From Ktedonobacter racemifer DSM 44963 (GTDB lineage: Bacteria; Chloroflexota; Ktedonobacteria; Ktedonobacterales; Ktedonobacteraceae), in contig NZ_ADVG01000002.1 in assembly GCF_000178855.1 (NCBI RefSeq), positions 1,054,001 to 1,118,000 on the forward strand: DNA of 64,000 bases, given 5' to 3'. Shown here piece by piece: positions 1 to 8,629 of this stretch. The notes below the pieces were generated by a model. That model was not told the origin of the DNA. It did no database searches and worked only from the letters and a program-made list of their open reading frames with translations. Within the stretch, counting starts at the first letter, position 1; the number at the start of each line of letters is the position of its first letter. The position numbers and the translations under genes were made by a program.

Positions 1-63
1 TGCCACAATCATCGTCAACTCTGTCCAACTATCATCCACAACGAGTACTTTCTGCCCAGGCAT
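1..63 (-). CDS. Response-regulator receiver domain, N-terminal fragment (runs off window)
   Basis: Only the first 21 codons are inside the window, read on the minus strand from an ATG at 63. The translation begins MPGQKVLVVDDS, which is the beta-1 strand and acidic pocket (adjacent Asp pair) that opens a CheY-like receiver domain. Everything downstream, including the phospho-acceptor Asp, is outside. It lies just downstream of another receiver protein (200-640) on the same strand, so it is probably the next member of a signalling operon. Output domain unknown. No strong Shine-Dalgarno site is visible; the upstream bases are AT-rich. Confidence 0.7.
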   Translation of the reverse strand, partial: MPGQKVLVVDDSWTELTMIVA

Positions 64-199
64 CCTATTATAACCTTTCCTAAACATACCATACCAGTGT
101 GATGGGAGTTTAAGGCTATAATACCGTGTTTGCCTTTACCTGATGAGTTCAAGATGAGCAAAGGTCGGTAAAACTAAACACAGATATCTACTGGTATTA

Positions 200-640
200 T
201 CAGCCTCGACGGTATCTCGTGCGTGGGCGCATCTGCTCCTGGCGGGCTGGCATACGTTCCTCCCAGTTCACCAGGTGCTTTTTAACTGTCTGCACCAGTT
301 CGGCGGAGTCGAAAGGCTTGGTCAGGTATTCAGTCGAACCTGCCAGGCGGCCTCGCATTTTGTCGAACAAACCGTCTTTCCCACTGAGCATGATAATTGG
401 AATTTGGCGAAACTGCAAGCTTTTACGTATAATCTGGCAAATATGGTACCCATCCATACGAGGAAGCTGGATATCGAGCAGAATTACAGCTGGCATCTCG
501 TCTGCAACCGAGGTCAGAGCACTCAGGCCATCACTCGCGGTAATTACGCGAATGTTCTCCCTCTGCAATGTCATCTGCACAATCTTGCGCACGGTTGGAC
601 TGTCATCCACCACCAGTACTGTAGGTTGATCCGCTGCCAT
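200..640 (-). CDS. CheY-like single-domain response regulator
   Basis: A 146-residue stand-alone receiver domain. Visible hallmarks are the acidic pair in VLVVDDSPTVRKI, the phospho-acceptor Asp in ILLDIQLPRMDG, and the conserved Lys of EYLTKPFD near residue 110. There is no DNA-binding output domain, only a short basic tail, so it should act by protein contact, as CheY or PilG/PilH-type regulators do. The ATG at 640 is preferred over the in-frame TTG at 643 because AGGAGG lies 8 nt upstream of it. The start overlaps the stop of the DUF4388 gene by one base (TGATG), indicating translational coupling. The partner kinase is not evident. Confidence 0.88.
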   Translation of the reverse strand: MAADQPTVLVVDDSPTVRKIVQMTLQRENIRVITASDGLSALTSVADEMPAVILLDIQLPRMDGYHICQIIRKSLQFRQIPIIMLSGKDGLFDKMRGRLAGSTEYLTKPFDSAELVQTVKKHLVNWEERMPARQEQMRPRTRYRRG

Positions 641-2049
641 CAAATGGTCCTCCTTTGCGTTTCTGGTGACCAGAACTCTCCCTCGTTCTGCGCCACACGG
701 TTATCCTGAATAATACCAAACGGAGCACCCGGCTGCATCTGCTGTACCTGCTGGCCCCTGGTCCGTTGAACATTCTTTTGCGCGCGATAGAACTGGTACT
801 TTTGGATTTCGGCGTCGATCTCGGAGAGAAGGACACGCCAGGCCATGGCGATCTGCCGTCCCATATGGGAGTTGCCTACCTCATCTTTGACCAGCGCATC
901 AAAGACCATGCGCAGGAAGGCTGAGAGGCCCAGGACCGCCTCGCCATAAAACTCTTCCAGTTGCTCGCCCTTGACGACTTTATTGAGGGTAAGTATATCA
1001 CTACAATCAAGTTGTCCACTGACGAAGGTCGCGGTTTCAAGGATGGGGAACTGGTGCCTGGCCAGATCATGGAGCAGTGGCACAAAGCGGCGCTCAATAA
1101 AGCGCATGATCTCGATCTGTTGCAACTGTCCTCGCCCACGCAGGCTACGCGCGAAGCTGCCATGATGCACAAATAATTCGTTCACGCAGTCACAGAGCGC
1201 TTTAATGAGGCTTAGCAGGAGTTGTTCGACGTTCGTTACCTCGCGGTAACGCTGGAGCGTCGTCTGGCAGCGAATAATGATATTCGAGAGGTCGCGTTGG
1301 AGGTCGTTTTCCAGGGCTGTGTCGACGACTTCGATCAGATGCAGTTCCAGGAGCTGCATCATGCTCTGCGCCACCCTGGCCTCCGGCATCATCTCGACAA
1401 AAGCGATGGCCTGTAAAGGGATTTCGCCATTGCAGAGACAGAGAATCTCAATCGACTCCTGGCCCAGGCCCAGGCTGCGCAGGTCACGCTTGACCTCGGG
1501 CGACCAGCGAGCAACCGTGGTACGGGTAAGTTGAGTCACACCCTCAGAGACAATCGTCTCCCACTCATCGGCCTGGCGCAATGCCTCCAGTAAGACGGAA
1601 TCGACATCCAGCGGCTGCATGGCTGTATCCATTGGCAGGAGTTGACGATGAAACGAGAAGCGCCCATTGACCCAGCGCATCGCGTGGCTAATCGACTGCG
1701 TCACGGCGAATTCCAGTCGACGCTGCATCTCGCCGGCGGGCATCCATCCACGCTCGACGAGCAGTTGCAATGACATTTGCACATTGCCACGAGCTATCTC
1801 ATGTACTGCCTGGGCGCGAGGAGGATCAAGTTTATTGATCAGGCAAAGCATGCCTAGTAGATCTGGTTGTGGTACCCCTTCCTCGTGTAGCCCGACGATC
1901 TTTCCCTTTCGCAGGCTGATCGAGAGCGTATCCGAGCCAGATGATACGAATAACTTGCCCGTCTTTTCACTCAGCGCAAGCATTTTGAGTATGGATTGGA
2001 GTCCTAGCGTTTGCAGGTCTCCGTCCATGATGCGGTCTTGCTGCTCCAT
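640..2049 (-). CDS. DUF4388 domain protein coupled to a CheY-like regulator
   Basis: A 469-residue protein whose first ~160 residues match the DUF4388/PATAN style: GDLQTLGLQSILKMLALS, a GKLFVSSG strand, and the typical sequence of helices around residues 90-150. Such domains are frequently found next to receiver domains in Chloroflexota, cyanobacteria and myxobacteria and are thought to be protein-interaction modules. The remaining ~300 residues are mostly helical with no motif I recognise. It overlaps the following CheY-like gene by one base, so the two are probably made in stoichiometric amounts. The ATG at 2049 has a GGGA 5 nt upstream. The DUF4388 assignment comes from sequence pattern memory only; the exact role is unknown. 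Confidence 0.75.
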   Translation of the reverse strand: MEQQDRIMDGDLQTLGLQSILKMLALSEKTGKLFVSSGSDTLSISLRKGKIVGLHEEGVPQPDLLGMLCLINKLDPPRAQAVHEIARGNVQMSLQLLVERGWMPAGEMQRRLEFAVTQSISHAMRWVNGRFSFHRQLLPMDTAMQPLDVDSVLLEALRQADEWETIVSEGVTQLTRTTVARWSPEVKRDLRSLGLGQESIEILCLCNGEIPLQAIAFVEMMPEARVAQSMMQLLELHLIEVVDTALENDLQRDLSNIIIRCQTTLQRYREVTNVEQLLLSLIKALCDCVNELFVHHGSFARSLRGRGQLQQIEIMRFIERRFVPLLHDLARHQFPILETATFVSGQLDCSDILTLNKVVKGEQLEEFYGEAVLGLSAFLRMVFDALVKDEVGNSHMGRQIAMAWRVLLSEIDAEIQKYQFYRAQKNVQRTRGQQVQQMQPGAPFGIIQDNRVAQNEGEFWSPETQRRTI

Positions 2050-2466
2050 GTGTCCCTAGTTTCCTTTGCCGACTAGCTTGTGAGGCCCCATTCTTGATCC
2101 TTACAAGCAGTTGCGTCTGTAATTGTTGCGTTTTGCAATAGCATTCAATAATAGATTATTAGCGTCTTTTTGCCTTTTTACCTCTTTGCCTTTTTATATA
2201 ATGCGCCAGGTCTGGAGCCTCATTACTCCCACCTTCCCCTGCATCCCCGGTACGCCTTCAAGCCGAAAGCCTGGCCTTACATATATCCTTGTTGATCGAG
2301 GTACGCTCCCTGTGCGTTGGTCAAGGCACTGTAGCACATTATCCGCTTTCGGCCAACTCTCCCCTTTATATCGTTCTCAATACCCTACAGTGTATACTAA
2401 ACGCGCTCAGCTTGCTACAGGTTTGTGGGCCGAAATCGTTAAGATTGCATTAAGGATTTTAACCGC
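2050..2466. other. Intergenic region, no feature recognised
   Basis: About 420 bp between two minus-strand genes. It is AT-rich with a pyrimidine-rich stretch near 2170-2200. I see no convincing ORF, strong hairpin or promoter; it should hold the promoter of the DUF4388-receiver operon. Confidence 0.4.
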
Positions 2467-3204
2467 TCAGGCGTTGCGGACCTCGACCTGCCCCCGAAAG
2501 ACATAGCCAATCCCAGGTTCGGTAATAATGTAGCGCGGATGAGAGGGCTTCGCCTCTACTTTTAAGCGCAACTGCCGTACATAGACGCGCAGGTAATCGG
2601 CTTCTTCGCCATATTCAGGTCCCCAGACTGCGCGCAGGAGCGCGCGATGCGTCAAGACCTTACCCGCACAGAGCATTAATTGTTTCAAGAGTTCAAACTC
2701 GGTCGGAGTCAGACGGACTTCGTTGTTGCCAGCCTTCACCAGGCGCCGCGCCAGGTCCATGTAGAGATAGCCATCCTCGCTGATGAGCAACTCAGGCACC
2801 TGCTGTATCTCCTCGCCTTCATTCGATTGCGAGCGGCGCAGGCAGGCTCGTACACGCGCCATTAACTCTTCGCTACCAAAGGGCTTGGTCAGGTAATCAT
2901 CGGCTCCCAGGTCGAGCGCCCGCACCTTTTGCCGCTCTTCGCTCATCGCGGAGAGGACAATAATGGGCGGCTTCTGCCCGCGATGACGGACCTCGACACA
3001 CACATCCAGACCATCTAACTCGCCAGGCATACACAAGTCGAGAAGAATAAGGTCTGGCTGGTGCAGTTTGACCATCTCAAGCGCCTCTCGCCCGTCTCCA
3101 GCCACGAATACGTCATACCCACCGGCCAGCAAGTTCTTCCGAAGCACCCTTTGTATAGGCTCTTCGTCATCTACAACGAGTATGCGCTTCCCTTTCGCTC
3201 TCAT
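2467..3204 (-). CDS. OmpR/KdpE-type response regulator (receiver plus winged helix)
   Basis: A 245-residue two-domain transcriptional regulator. Residues ~6-120 form a receiver domain (ILVVDDEEP, phospho-acceptor Asp in LILLDLCMPGE, Lys in DYLTKPFGS). Residues ~140-240 form an OmpR-type winged helix (LTPTEFELLKQL, VWGPEYGEEADYLRVYVRQLR). The open frame extends 45 codons further upstream, but that extension is a translation of the palindromic repeat at 3252-3354. The ATG at 3204 has a GGGAGAGG Shine-Dalgarno site and gives a normal-length protein. The adjacent KdpD-like histidine kinase on the same strand is the obvious phosphodonor. Targets unknown; no kdp transporter genes are in the window. 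Confidence 0.9.
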   Translation of the reverse strand: MRAKGKRILVVDDEEPIQRVLRKNLLAGGYDVFVAGDGREALEMVKLHQPDLILLDLCMPGELDGLDVCVEVRHRGQKPPIIVLSAMSEERQKVRALDLGADDYLTKPFGSEELMARVRACLRRSQSNEGEEIQQVPELLISEDGYLYMDLARRLVKAGNNEVRLTPTEFELLKQLMLCAGKVLTHRALLRAVWGPEYGEEADYLRVYVRQLRLKVEAKPSHPRYIITEPGIGYVFRGQVEVRNA

Positions 3205-3251
3205 GTTGCCTCTCCCTGAGATACTTTTTAGTGGTTTGCTTCCTAAATAGC

Positions 3252-3354
3252 TTGTGGGGTCCATGCTGGCATGGACTCTTTGGCCCGCAGGCCGCTTCCT
3301 TGCAGCCAGGACAAGTCGCTTCGCTCGGAGTCCAAGCAAGCTTGGCCCCTACAA
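3252..3354. repeat. Dispersed palindromic repeat, copy 1 (diverged)
   Basis: A ~103-bp element between the kinase and the regulator gene. The left half is GTGGGGTCCATGCTGGCATG, an inner block GGCCCGCAGGCCG follows, then CTTCGCTCGGAGTCCAAGC and an inverted, diverged right end GGCCCCTAC. The same order of blocks occurs at 8532-8629, and the outer palindrome recurs at 27583-27694 and 29741-29770. The arms are less perfect here than at 8532. It could end the kinase transcript or modulate expression between kinase and regulator. Confidence 0.75.
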
Positions 3355-3380
3355 ACGGCTGTCACGTGTTCCTGCTCCGG

Positions 3381-6116
3381 CTATGGATGTAGGGGCAAGG
3401 TGAAAACGAAACTCAGGCCGGTGCCTTCGTGTGCCCCACCTTCAGGAAGCCTCCCCTGCTCACCTGAAGGCTCTTCCTTGACAGTTTCGACCCAGATCTT
3501 CCCCTGGTGTGCCTCCACAATCCCTTTACAAATCGCGAGGCTTAAACCATTGCCGTAAGTGCGCGAGCTATAAAAGGCTGTGAAGACACGTTCGCTCTCT
3601 TCTTCAGGAATACCACTCTTGCTGTAGCCGATGACCGCGCCGCGCAAAAAATCCCCGGCACTGTCTGCCTGCACGGTAATGACGCTTTGCCTGGGACTAT
3701 GACGCGCGGCGTTCTCTATAAGATTATAAAATACTCGTTCCAGTTGCACATGATCAATGTAGGCCATAAGCATGCCTTCAGGTATCACTACATTGACCTG
3801 GTGCGCCTCCACAATCCGTGTCAGCTTGTTTAAGGCCCCATAAATGACTTCAACGACATCGCACCAGGCTCGCTGTAAGACCAGGGCACCCATTTCGATG
3901 CGTGAAAGCTCGACCAGGGCGTTGACCTGGACAGTCAGGTGGTCCGTTTCGTTCTCGATATCTTGCAGCAAGATACGCCGATCTGTTTCGTCCCACTCTA
4001 GATCCTCCTGGAGCAGGCCAGTCACCGCCGCTTTGATCGTTGTGAGCGGCGTGCGCAGGTCATGTGAGACCGAGGAGAGCAGGGCCGAGCGGTTATGCTC
4101 ATCACGAGCCTGCTCCGTCACATCCCTCACCTGCAAGACATAGGCAATCAAGTGACCATCGCGATTACGCAGTTCGTGGCGCGTCAGGTGATAGTGGTGA
4201 TCGTTGGAGTTACCCTCCAGCTCGCGCCTGGCCCGCCCCCGGTTCTCGCCACTCTCCTGGGGCAGCGGACGGGCAGCCAGGATACAGCGCAGTTCCTGGG
4301 TCTCACTCGTGCCCTGGGTAAAGTCATGCAGGTAGTGGCGCACCTCGTCCACGTTGCGCATGCGAGGCATGAGCTTGGCGAAGGCGCTCTCCAGCGTGGT
4401 GACCTCCGGTTGCTGGCGACGCGAGAGCCAGAGCCGCTGCTCGTAGGAGTTATAGGCGTTATAGACGGCATTGAGCGCGGTCATGCTTCCTGATAATTGC
4501 ATATCGCACAAGGCCTGCGCGGCAGGATTCATAAAAATACAATGGCCATCCAGGTCCACCGCCAGCCAGGCATCGTCCTTGCCGTTCTCACGCACTATAA
4601 GGGGGCTTAGCTCGCCGAGCATCCCCGTGCCGCGCAGGGCATCCTCGGCCGCCTGGGTGAGCCACTGCATGGCGTCCGACTCCTCCCCCTGCCCCTCGCG
4701 CTCGACGGAGAATTTGAGCCGCTCCGCCGAATGCATCTCTTCATCGAGAGTTATTGATGTCTCAGATGCTGTCACGGCTTCAGAAAGCGCTCTATTCTCC
4801 ATGCCCAGGCCCTGCTCGGTATGAATCATGGCCTGCAAATTCAGTTCGCTATTGGTCAACAGAAACTCGCCCACAAAGCGTAGCACGCTGTCCAGGCTTA
4901 CCCCATAGGAGCGCTCGGTCTCCTCGCGCAGGCGCTCAAAGAGGGCCATCTCCTCAGCGCCTTGGACCTCTCCATGCCCATTACTGGTATATGCATCCTG
5001 CTGGCGCTGGCGATAAGCAAGCTCAAACTGCTCAAGCGCCTGCCGGAAGCGCCTGCGTTGATGAGCCGATTCGAGCATCATTCCATTATGGATTGCGAAG
5101 GTCGCCTGATTGGCGAAGAGCGAGAGGATTTCAACCTTGAGCGGGGTAAAACCGCCAGCTTCAGGCGAGCAGAGCAAGAGCGCGCCAAGCACCGTTGTGC
5201 CTGTGATGAGGGGATAACATAAAATAGAATGCATGCCGAGTTCTTCGGCGAAGAAACGGCTGGCGGGGAAGCGCTCGTCACGCGAAATATCATCCGAGAC
5301 ATGAGGGGTCCGCTGGCGGAGGGTCTGACTGAGAATACAGGCATCGCTTAGCTTTTTCTGCCGCACATTCTCCTCAAACTGGGTAGCATCAAGTCCCACC
5401 TGCGCCTCCAGGCGGAGCGTTGCGTCGCGCTGCTCCAGCATAATGATGGCAGACGAGACATTTAAGGCTTTGGCAATGCCTTCGACAATCTGGTTCAGGA
5501 TCGTTGGCAGGTCGATACGCAGCGTCAGAGCACGGGTCACGTCTTTAAGCGCCTGGCGTTGACGATCAAAGATGGCCGCGCTCCCACCCAGTTGCGCCCG
5601 CTCAATTGCCGCCGCCAGCACGCGTGCCACGGCACCAATCAGGCGTTGCAGGGTTTCATCGACATAGGTATTGGGGATCGAGCTGCCCAGTTCGAGCGTC
5701 CCCAGGACACGCTGATCCTCCAGAACCAGTGGAGCGATCACGGTTGAGCGCAGTTGAGGGTGCCCGCTGAGCGCGTCGCCCGTTTCTCCCGGTGGCCCCT
5801 CCTGCCCTTCAGGATAGTCGTTTACCATGAGCATGGGCGAGGCCAGCACGCGCTCTAACATGGAGTCCTTTACCGGGTGCTGATGAGGAAAAACGCGCCA
5901 TTCGCCCTCTTCACGCCGACACACCGCTACACGCACTGCTTCGCGATCATGCCGCAATAGCACTACGCCAAACACATCAAAGGGAATAGCCGGCTCTAGC
6001 TCTGCCGCCAGCAGAGCATAGTTGGGTTTCGCGTCCCGTACGCTCATCACGATACGCACAACACGCTCAATGATCGCCGATTCTTCGACCGCTGATGTAT
6101 TTGTTCTCACATCCAT
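3381..6116 (-). CDS. GAF-GAF-PAS sensor histidine kinase with degenerate ATP-binding boxes
   Basis: A 911-residue soluble sensor kinase with no membrane segments. Two GAF-like domains occupy roughly residues 20-185 and 190-360, a helical linker follows, then a PAS-like region before a HisKA domain. The phospho-acceptor His is in SSVSHDLRTPLTTIK (about residue 683), in KdpD style, and the N box YNLIENAARHS is near 802. The G1 box, normally DxGxGIP, reads GYSKSGIP with the Asp lost, and the G2 box reads YGNGLSLAI instead of GTGLGL. ATP binding may therefore be weakened or unusual. The ATG at 6116 is chosen because the upstream extension lacks domain character; AGGAT precedes it. Partner: the OmpR-type regulator downstream. 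Confidence 0.88.
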   Translation of the reverse strand: MDVRTNTSAVEESAIIERVVRIVMSVRDAKPNYALLAAELEPAIPFDVFGVVLLRHDREAVRVAVCRREEGEWRVFPHQHPVKDSMLERVLASPMLMVNDYPEGQEGPPGETGDALSGHPQLRSTVIAPLVLEDQRVLGTLELGSSIPNTYVDETLQRLIGAVARVLAAAIERAQLGGSAAIFDRQRQALKDVTRALTLRIDLPTILNQIVEGIAKALNVSSAIIMLEQRDATLRLEAQVGLDATQFEENVRQKKLSDACILSQTLRQRTPHVSDDISRDERFPASRFFAEELGMHSILCYPLITGTTVLGALLLCSPEAGGFTPLKVEILSLFANQATFAIHNGMMLESAHQRRRFRQALEQFELAYRQRQQDAYTSNGHGEVQGAEEMALFERLREETERSYGVSLDSVLRFVGEFLLTNSELNLQAMIHTEQGLGMENRALSEAVTASETSITLDEEMHSAERLKFSVEREGQGEESDAMQWLTQAAEDALRGTGMLGELSPLIVRENGKDDAWLAVDLDGHCIFMNPAAQALCDMQLSGSMTALNAVYNAYNSYEQRLWLSRRQQPEVTTLESAFAKLMPRMRNVDEVRHYLHDFTQGTSETQELRCILAARPLPQESGENRGRARRELEGNSNDHHYHLTRHELRNRDGHLIAYVLQVRDVTEQARDEHNRSALLSSVSHDLRTPLTTIKAAVTGLLQEDLEWDETDRRILLQDIENETDHLTVQVNALVELSRIEMGALVLQRAWCDVVEVIYGALNKLTRIVEAHQVNVVIPEGMLMAYIDHVQLERVFYNLIENAARHSPRQSVITVQADSAGDFLRGAVIGYSKSGIPEEESERVFTAFYSSRTYGNGLSLAICKGIVEAHQGKIWVETVKEEPSGEQGRLPEGGAHEGTGLSFVFTLPLHP

Positions 6117-6807
6117 AGCTATCCTGGTGACTCCACACAATCTATTCTTAGGAACAAGAGGGCTTGTCTCCCCCCCGTCCTCGCCTACCAACCTACAAGG
6201 TCTGCTTGCTTCGCCTGTTCGCTCGTCAATCCTCTTATGCAAATCTTATACTACAAGTGCGGGATATTACAAGCTTTCCGTACAAAAGGATGTAATATCT
6301 GTTTTACATTGTTAGTACATATGGAAAATGAAATACAAATTAGCTCTAGAACATCGTCTCAAAGTATACCATACTATCGCGCTTTTTCGATAAGAGAGAG
6401 TCGGCCCTCTCGCCTCTCACTTCTTCCCTTCCATAAAGCTCAGACATGGTTTATCCCTCTTGTAAAGCCATTCCAGCCTTCATCCAAGTATAGCAGGACC
6501 AGCTTCTTTTCCCTTCCCTGACAGTGATCTTTTTATGAAAGAGTCTTCATTCTAGCCAGCTTTAGCGCGATTTTCCGCGAAGTCGCTGAATACTTTGTCA
6601 GAAAGAACGGCCCAAAGGGGCCAAAACTACCAGTTATATACCAGATTGCACCACAATACTCCATATACGCCCAAGATATTTCACCACTGTCTTATGTAAG
6701 AGTATGACTCTGCTTGCGCCAATAACATAGTCAGACGTAATATAAGCTGAAGCACATTCGAGCGCTATTTGAACATATGCTATCAACGAGAGGATGGATT
6801 ACATTCT
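6117..6807. other. Divergent intergenic region with a small inverted repeat
   Basis: About 690 bp between the divergently read histidine kinase and the PhoD-like gene, so it should contain both promoters. It is AT-rich. A 9-bp perfect inverted repeat, GATATTACA/TGTAATATC (6263-6271 and 6291-6299, 19-nt gap), lies about 150 bp upstream of the kinase start and could be an operator. No RNA gene or ORF is supported. Confidence 0.45.
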
Positions 6808-8535
6808 ATGGCCCTTCCGCTGATTGGTCCAATCGTACGCGCCACAACGGCGAGCGAGGTCGTCATCTGGGCGGAGTTCGCGCGCCCCTGCAAGGTTACC
6901 GTTAGCGCTACCCCCTTACACAATCTGGAGGCCGAAACAGTCCAGGTCACCGCTAGCACACTCCTGGCGGGCGGACATGCCTATCTCTCCGCGCGCCTGA
7001 GCGGCCTGCAACCCTCAACCTGGTATACCTATGCCTTACATGTAGAGGATAAGGCTGATGACGGTGATGCTACGCAGTCCGCTCTCTGGCAGGGCTTTCG
7101 TACCTTTGCGGCGCCCGGAGAGGCAAACAAGCAGCCGCTACGGGTGGCATATGGCTCCTGTCGCAAGCTTGACCAACCCGAGAAGGATACACTCGCCGCC
7201 TTTGGGCGCTGGCTAAGAGAACATAGTGAGCAACGCGAGCAGGAATGGCCCCACCTGCTACTGATGATCGGCGACCAGATCTATGCGGATCAGCCATCAC
7301 CCAGCCTGGTGGCACATCAGCCCGAACTGGCCCAGGGAGCCTCGCGCTTCGATGAGTTCGCCCTGCTCTATCAGCATGCCTGGTCCTCGCACGAGGATGT
7401 ACGCCAGGCCCTGGCGGCGCTGCCAACATTCATGCTTTTCGATGATCACGAGATTACTAATAACTGGAACGCGGAGCCTAACTGGCAGGAAGAGGCCCTA
7501 CGCCAGGGGCAAGAGCAGACGATTGTGGATGGGCTGGTCGCCTATTGGCTCTACCAGGGCTGGGGCAATCTGCTGCCCGGCGCCACGCTGACACACCCGC
7601 TCCTGGATGTGACACAGACCGCGCTTCAGAGCGGCAGAGATTGCCTCGATGATCTACGGGCCTGCGTACGTACCACGCTCACCGGCGCCACAACGCTGCC
7701 CTGGCACTACACCGTTGCCACGCAGCCCGCGATCTTTGTCACCAACACACGCACGGAGCGAACCGCGCAGCTCACATCGTCTGATGAAGCGCTCTACGCG
7801 CCCACCGCCATCATGGGCGAGCAACAGATGGGCGAGCTTCAACAGTGGCTGGCGAGCAATCCCTCGCCAGTGACGCTCCTGGTCTCCTCGGTTCCCCTGC
7901 TCCTTCCTCCGCTCATTGGCATGATTGAATATCTCTCCGGCCTGCGTCTCTGGCATGCTCAACCAGGCTTGCTCAAGCGCATAGGGAACTGGTTCGCACA
8001 TCAGCAACTGGCGGTAGCGCGCAAGGCCAGCTTCGATCACTGGCCGCTCTACGCCCGCAGCTGGCAACGCCTGCTCCAACTCCTTGAACATCATCCAGGC
8101 ACCGCCCTGGTGCTTTCAGGAGATGTGCATTTCTCATACGGGGTCTCAGCGCAGGCGACCGCTGCGACAGCACCACGCCTCTACCAGTTTGTGTGTACGC
8201 CCTTGCAGAACGCACTTGCGCCCTCGGACCGGCGCAAGATCGAATGGCAGTCAATGATCAGCGGCATGCACTATGGTGGGCTACGCACACATATGCTGCC
8301 CCTGCGGGACGAGGGCAGTTCAGGGGCAGTCAAGCGCGACATCCTCTACCAGGACACCCTGGCCATCCTGACCCTCCAGCCAGAGACCAGCGGCGGCTAC
8401 AGGCTGACCCACGACTATCTCGGCCTCGGTAAGGATGGATTGACAAGAATCGCCTCCCTGGAACTGCCAATGCTCAAAGCAGACCTGTCTCCTGCCACAA
8501 AACAGGAAGAGACGCAAGCAAGCCTCAAACTGTAG
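6808..8535 (+). CDS. PhoD-like metallophosphatase
   Basis: A 575-residue protein with the metal-site motifs of the PhoD-like alkaline phosphatase/phosphodiesterase family in order: VAYGSCRKLDQPEKD, LLMIGDQIYADQ, MLFDDHEITNNWN and LVLSGDVHFSYG. The N-terminal ~110 residues resemble the beta-sandwich that precedes the catalytic domain in this family. No Tat or Sec signal is visible, unlike secreted PhoD enzymes, so a cytoplasmic location is likely. An in-frame TTG at 6769 gives 13 extra residues; the ATG at 6808, preceded by GAGAGGATGGA, is preferred. The stop codon lies inside the palindromic repeat that separates it from the convergent lipoprotein gene. Substrate unknown. Confidence 0.85.
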   Translation: MALPLIGPIVRATTASEVVIWAEFARPCKVTVSATPLHNLEAETVQVTASTLLAGGHAYLSARLSGLQPSTWYTYALHVEDKADDGDATQSALWQGFRTFAAPGEANKQPLRVAYGSCRKLDQPEKDTLAAFGRWLREHSEQREQEWPHLLLMIGDQIYADQPSPSLVAHQPELAQGASRFDEFALLYQHAWSSHEDVRQALAALPTFMLFDDHEITNNWNAEPNWQEEALRQGQEQTIVDGLVAYWLYQGWGNLLPGATLTHPLLDVTQTALQSGRDCLDDLRACVRTTLTGATTLPWHYTVATQPAIFVTNTRTERTAQLTSSDEALYAPTAIMGEQQMGELQQWLASNPSPVTLLVSSVPLLLPPLIGMIEYLSGLRLWHAQPGLLKRIGNWFAHQQLAVARKASFDHWPLYARSWQRLLQLLEHHPGTALVLSGDVHFSYGVSAQATAATAPRLYQFVCTPLQNALAPSDRRKIEWQSMISGMHYGGLRTHMLPLRDEGSSGAVKRDILYQDTLAILTLQPETSGGYRLTHDYLGLGKDGLTRIASLELPMLKADLSPATKQEETQASLKL

Positions 8536-8629
8536 GGTCCATGCTGGCATGGACTCGCCCGGCCCGCAGGCCGACACCCTGGCGTGGGGAGGTCACTTCG
8601 CTCGGAGTCCATGCCAGCATGGACCCTAC
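8532..8629. repeat. Dispersed palindromic repeat, copy 2; supplies both convergent stop codons
   Basis: A 98-bp inverted-end element: GTAGGGTCCATGCTGGCATG at the left, GGCCCGCAGGCCG inside, CTTCGCTCGG, then the exact inverse GCATGGACCCTAC at the right. The TAG stop of the PhoD-like gene (8533-8535) and the TAG stop of the lipoprotein gene (8626-8628, minus strand) are both the TAG of the GTAGGG/CCCTAC ends. It probably also works as a bidirectional transcription terminator, although no T tract is present. Confidence 0.85.
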
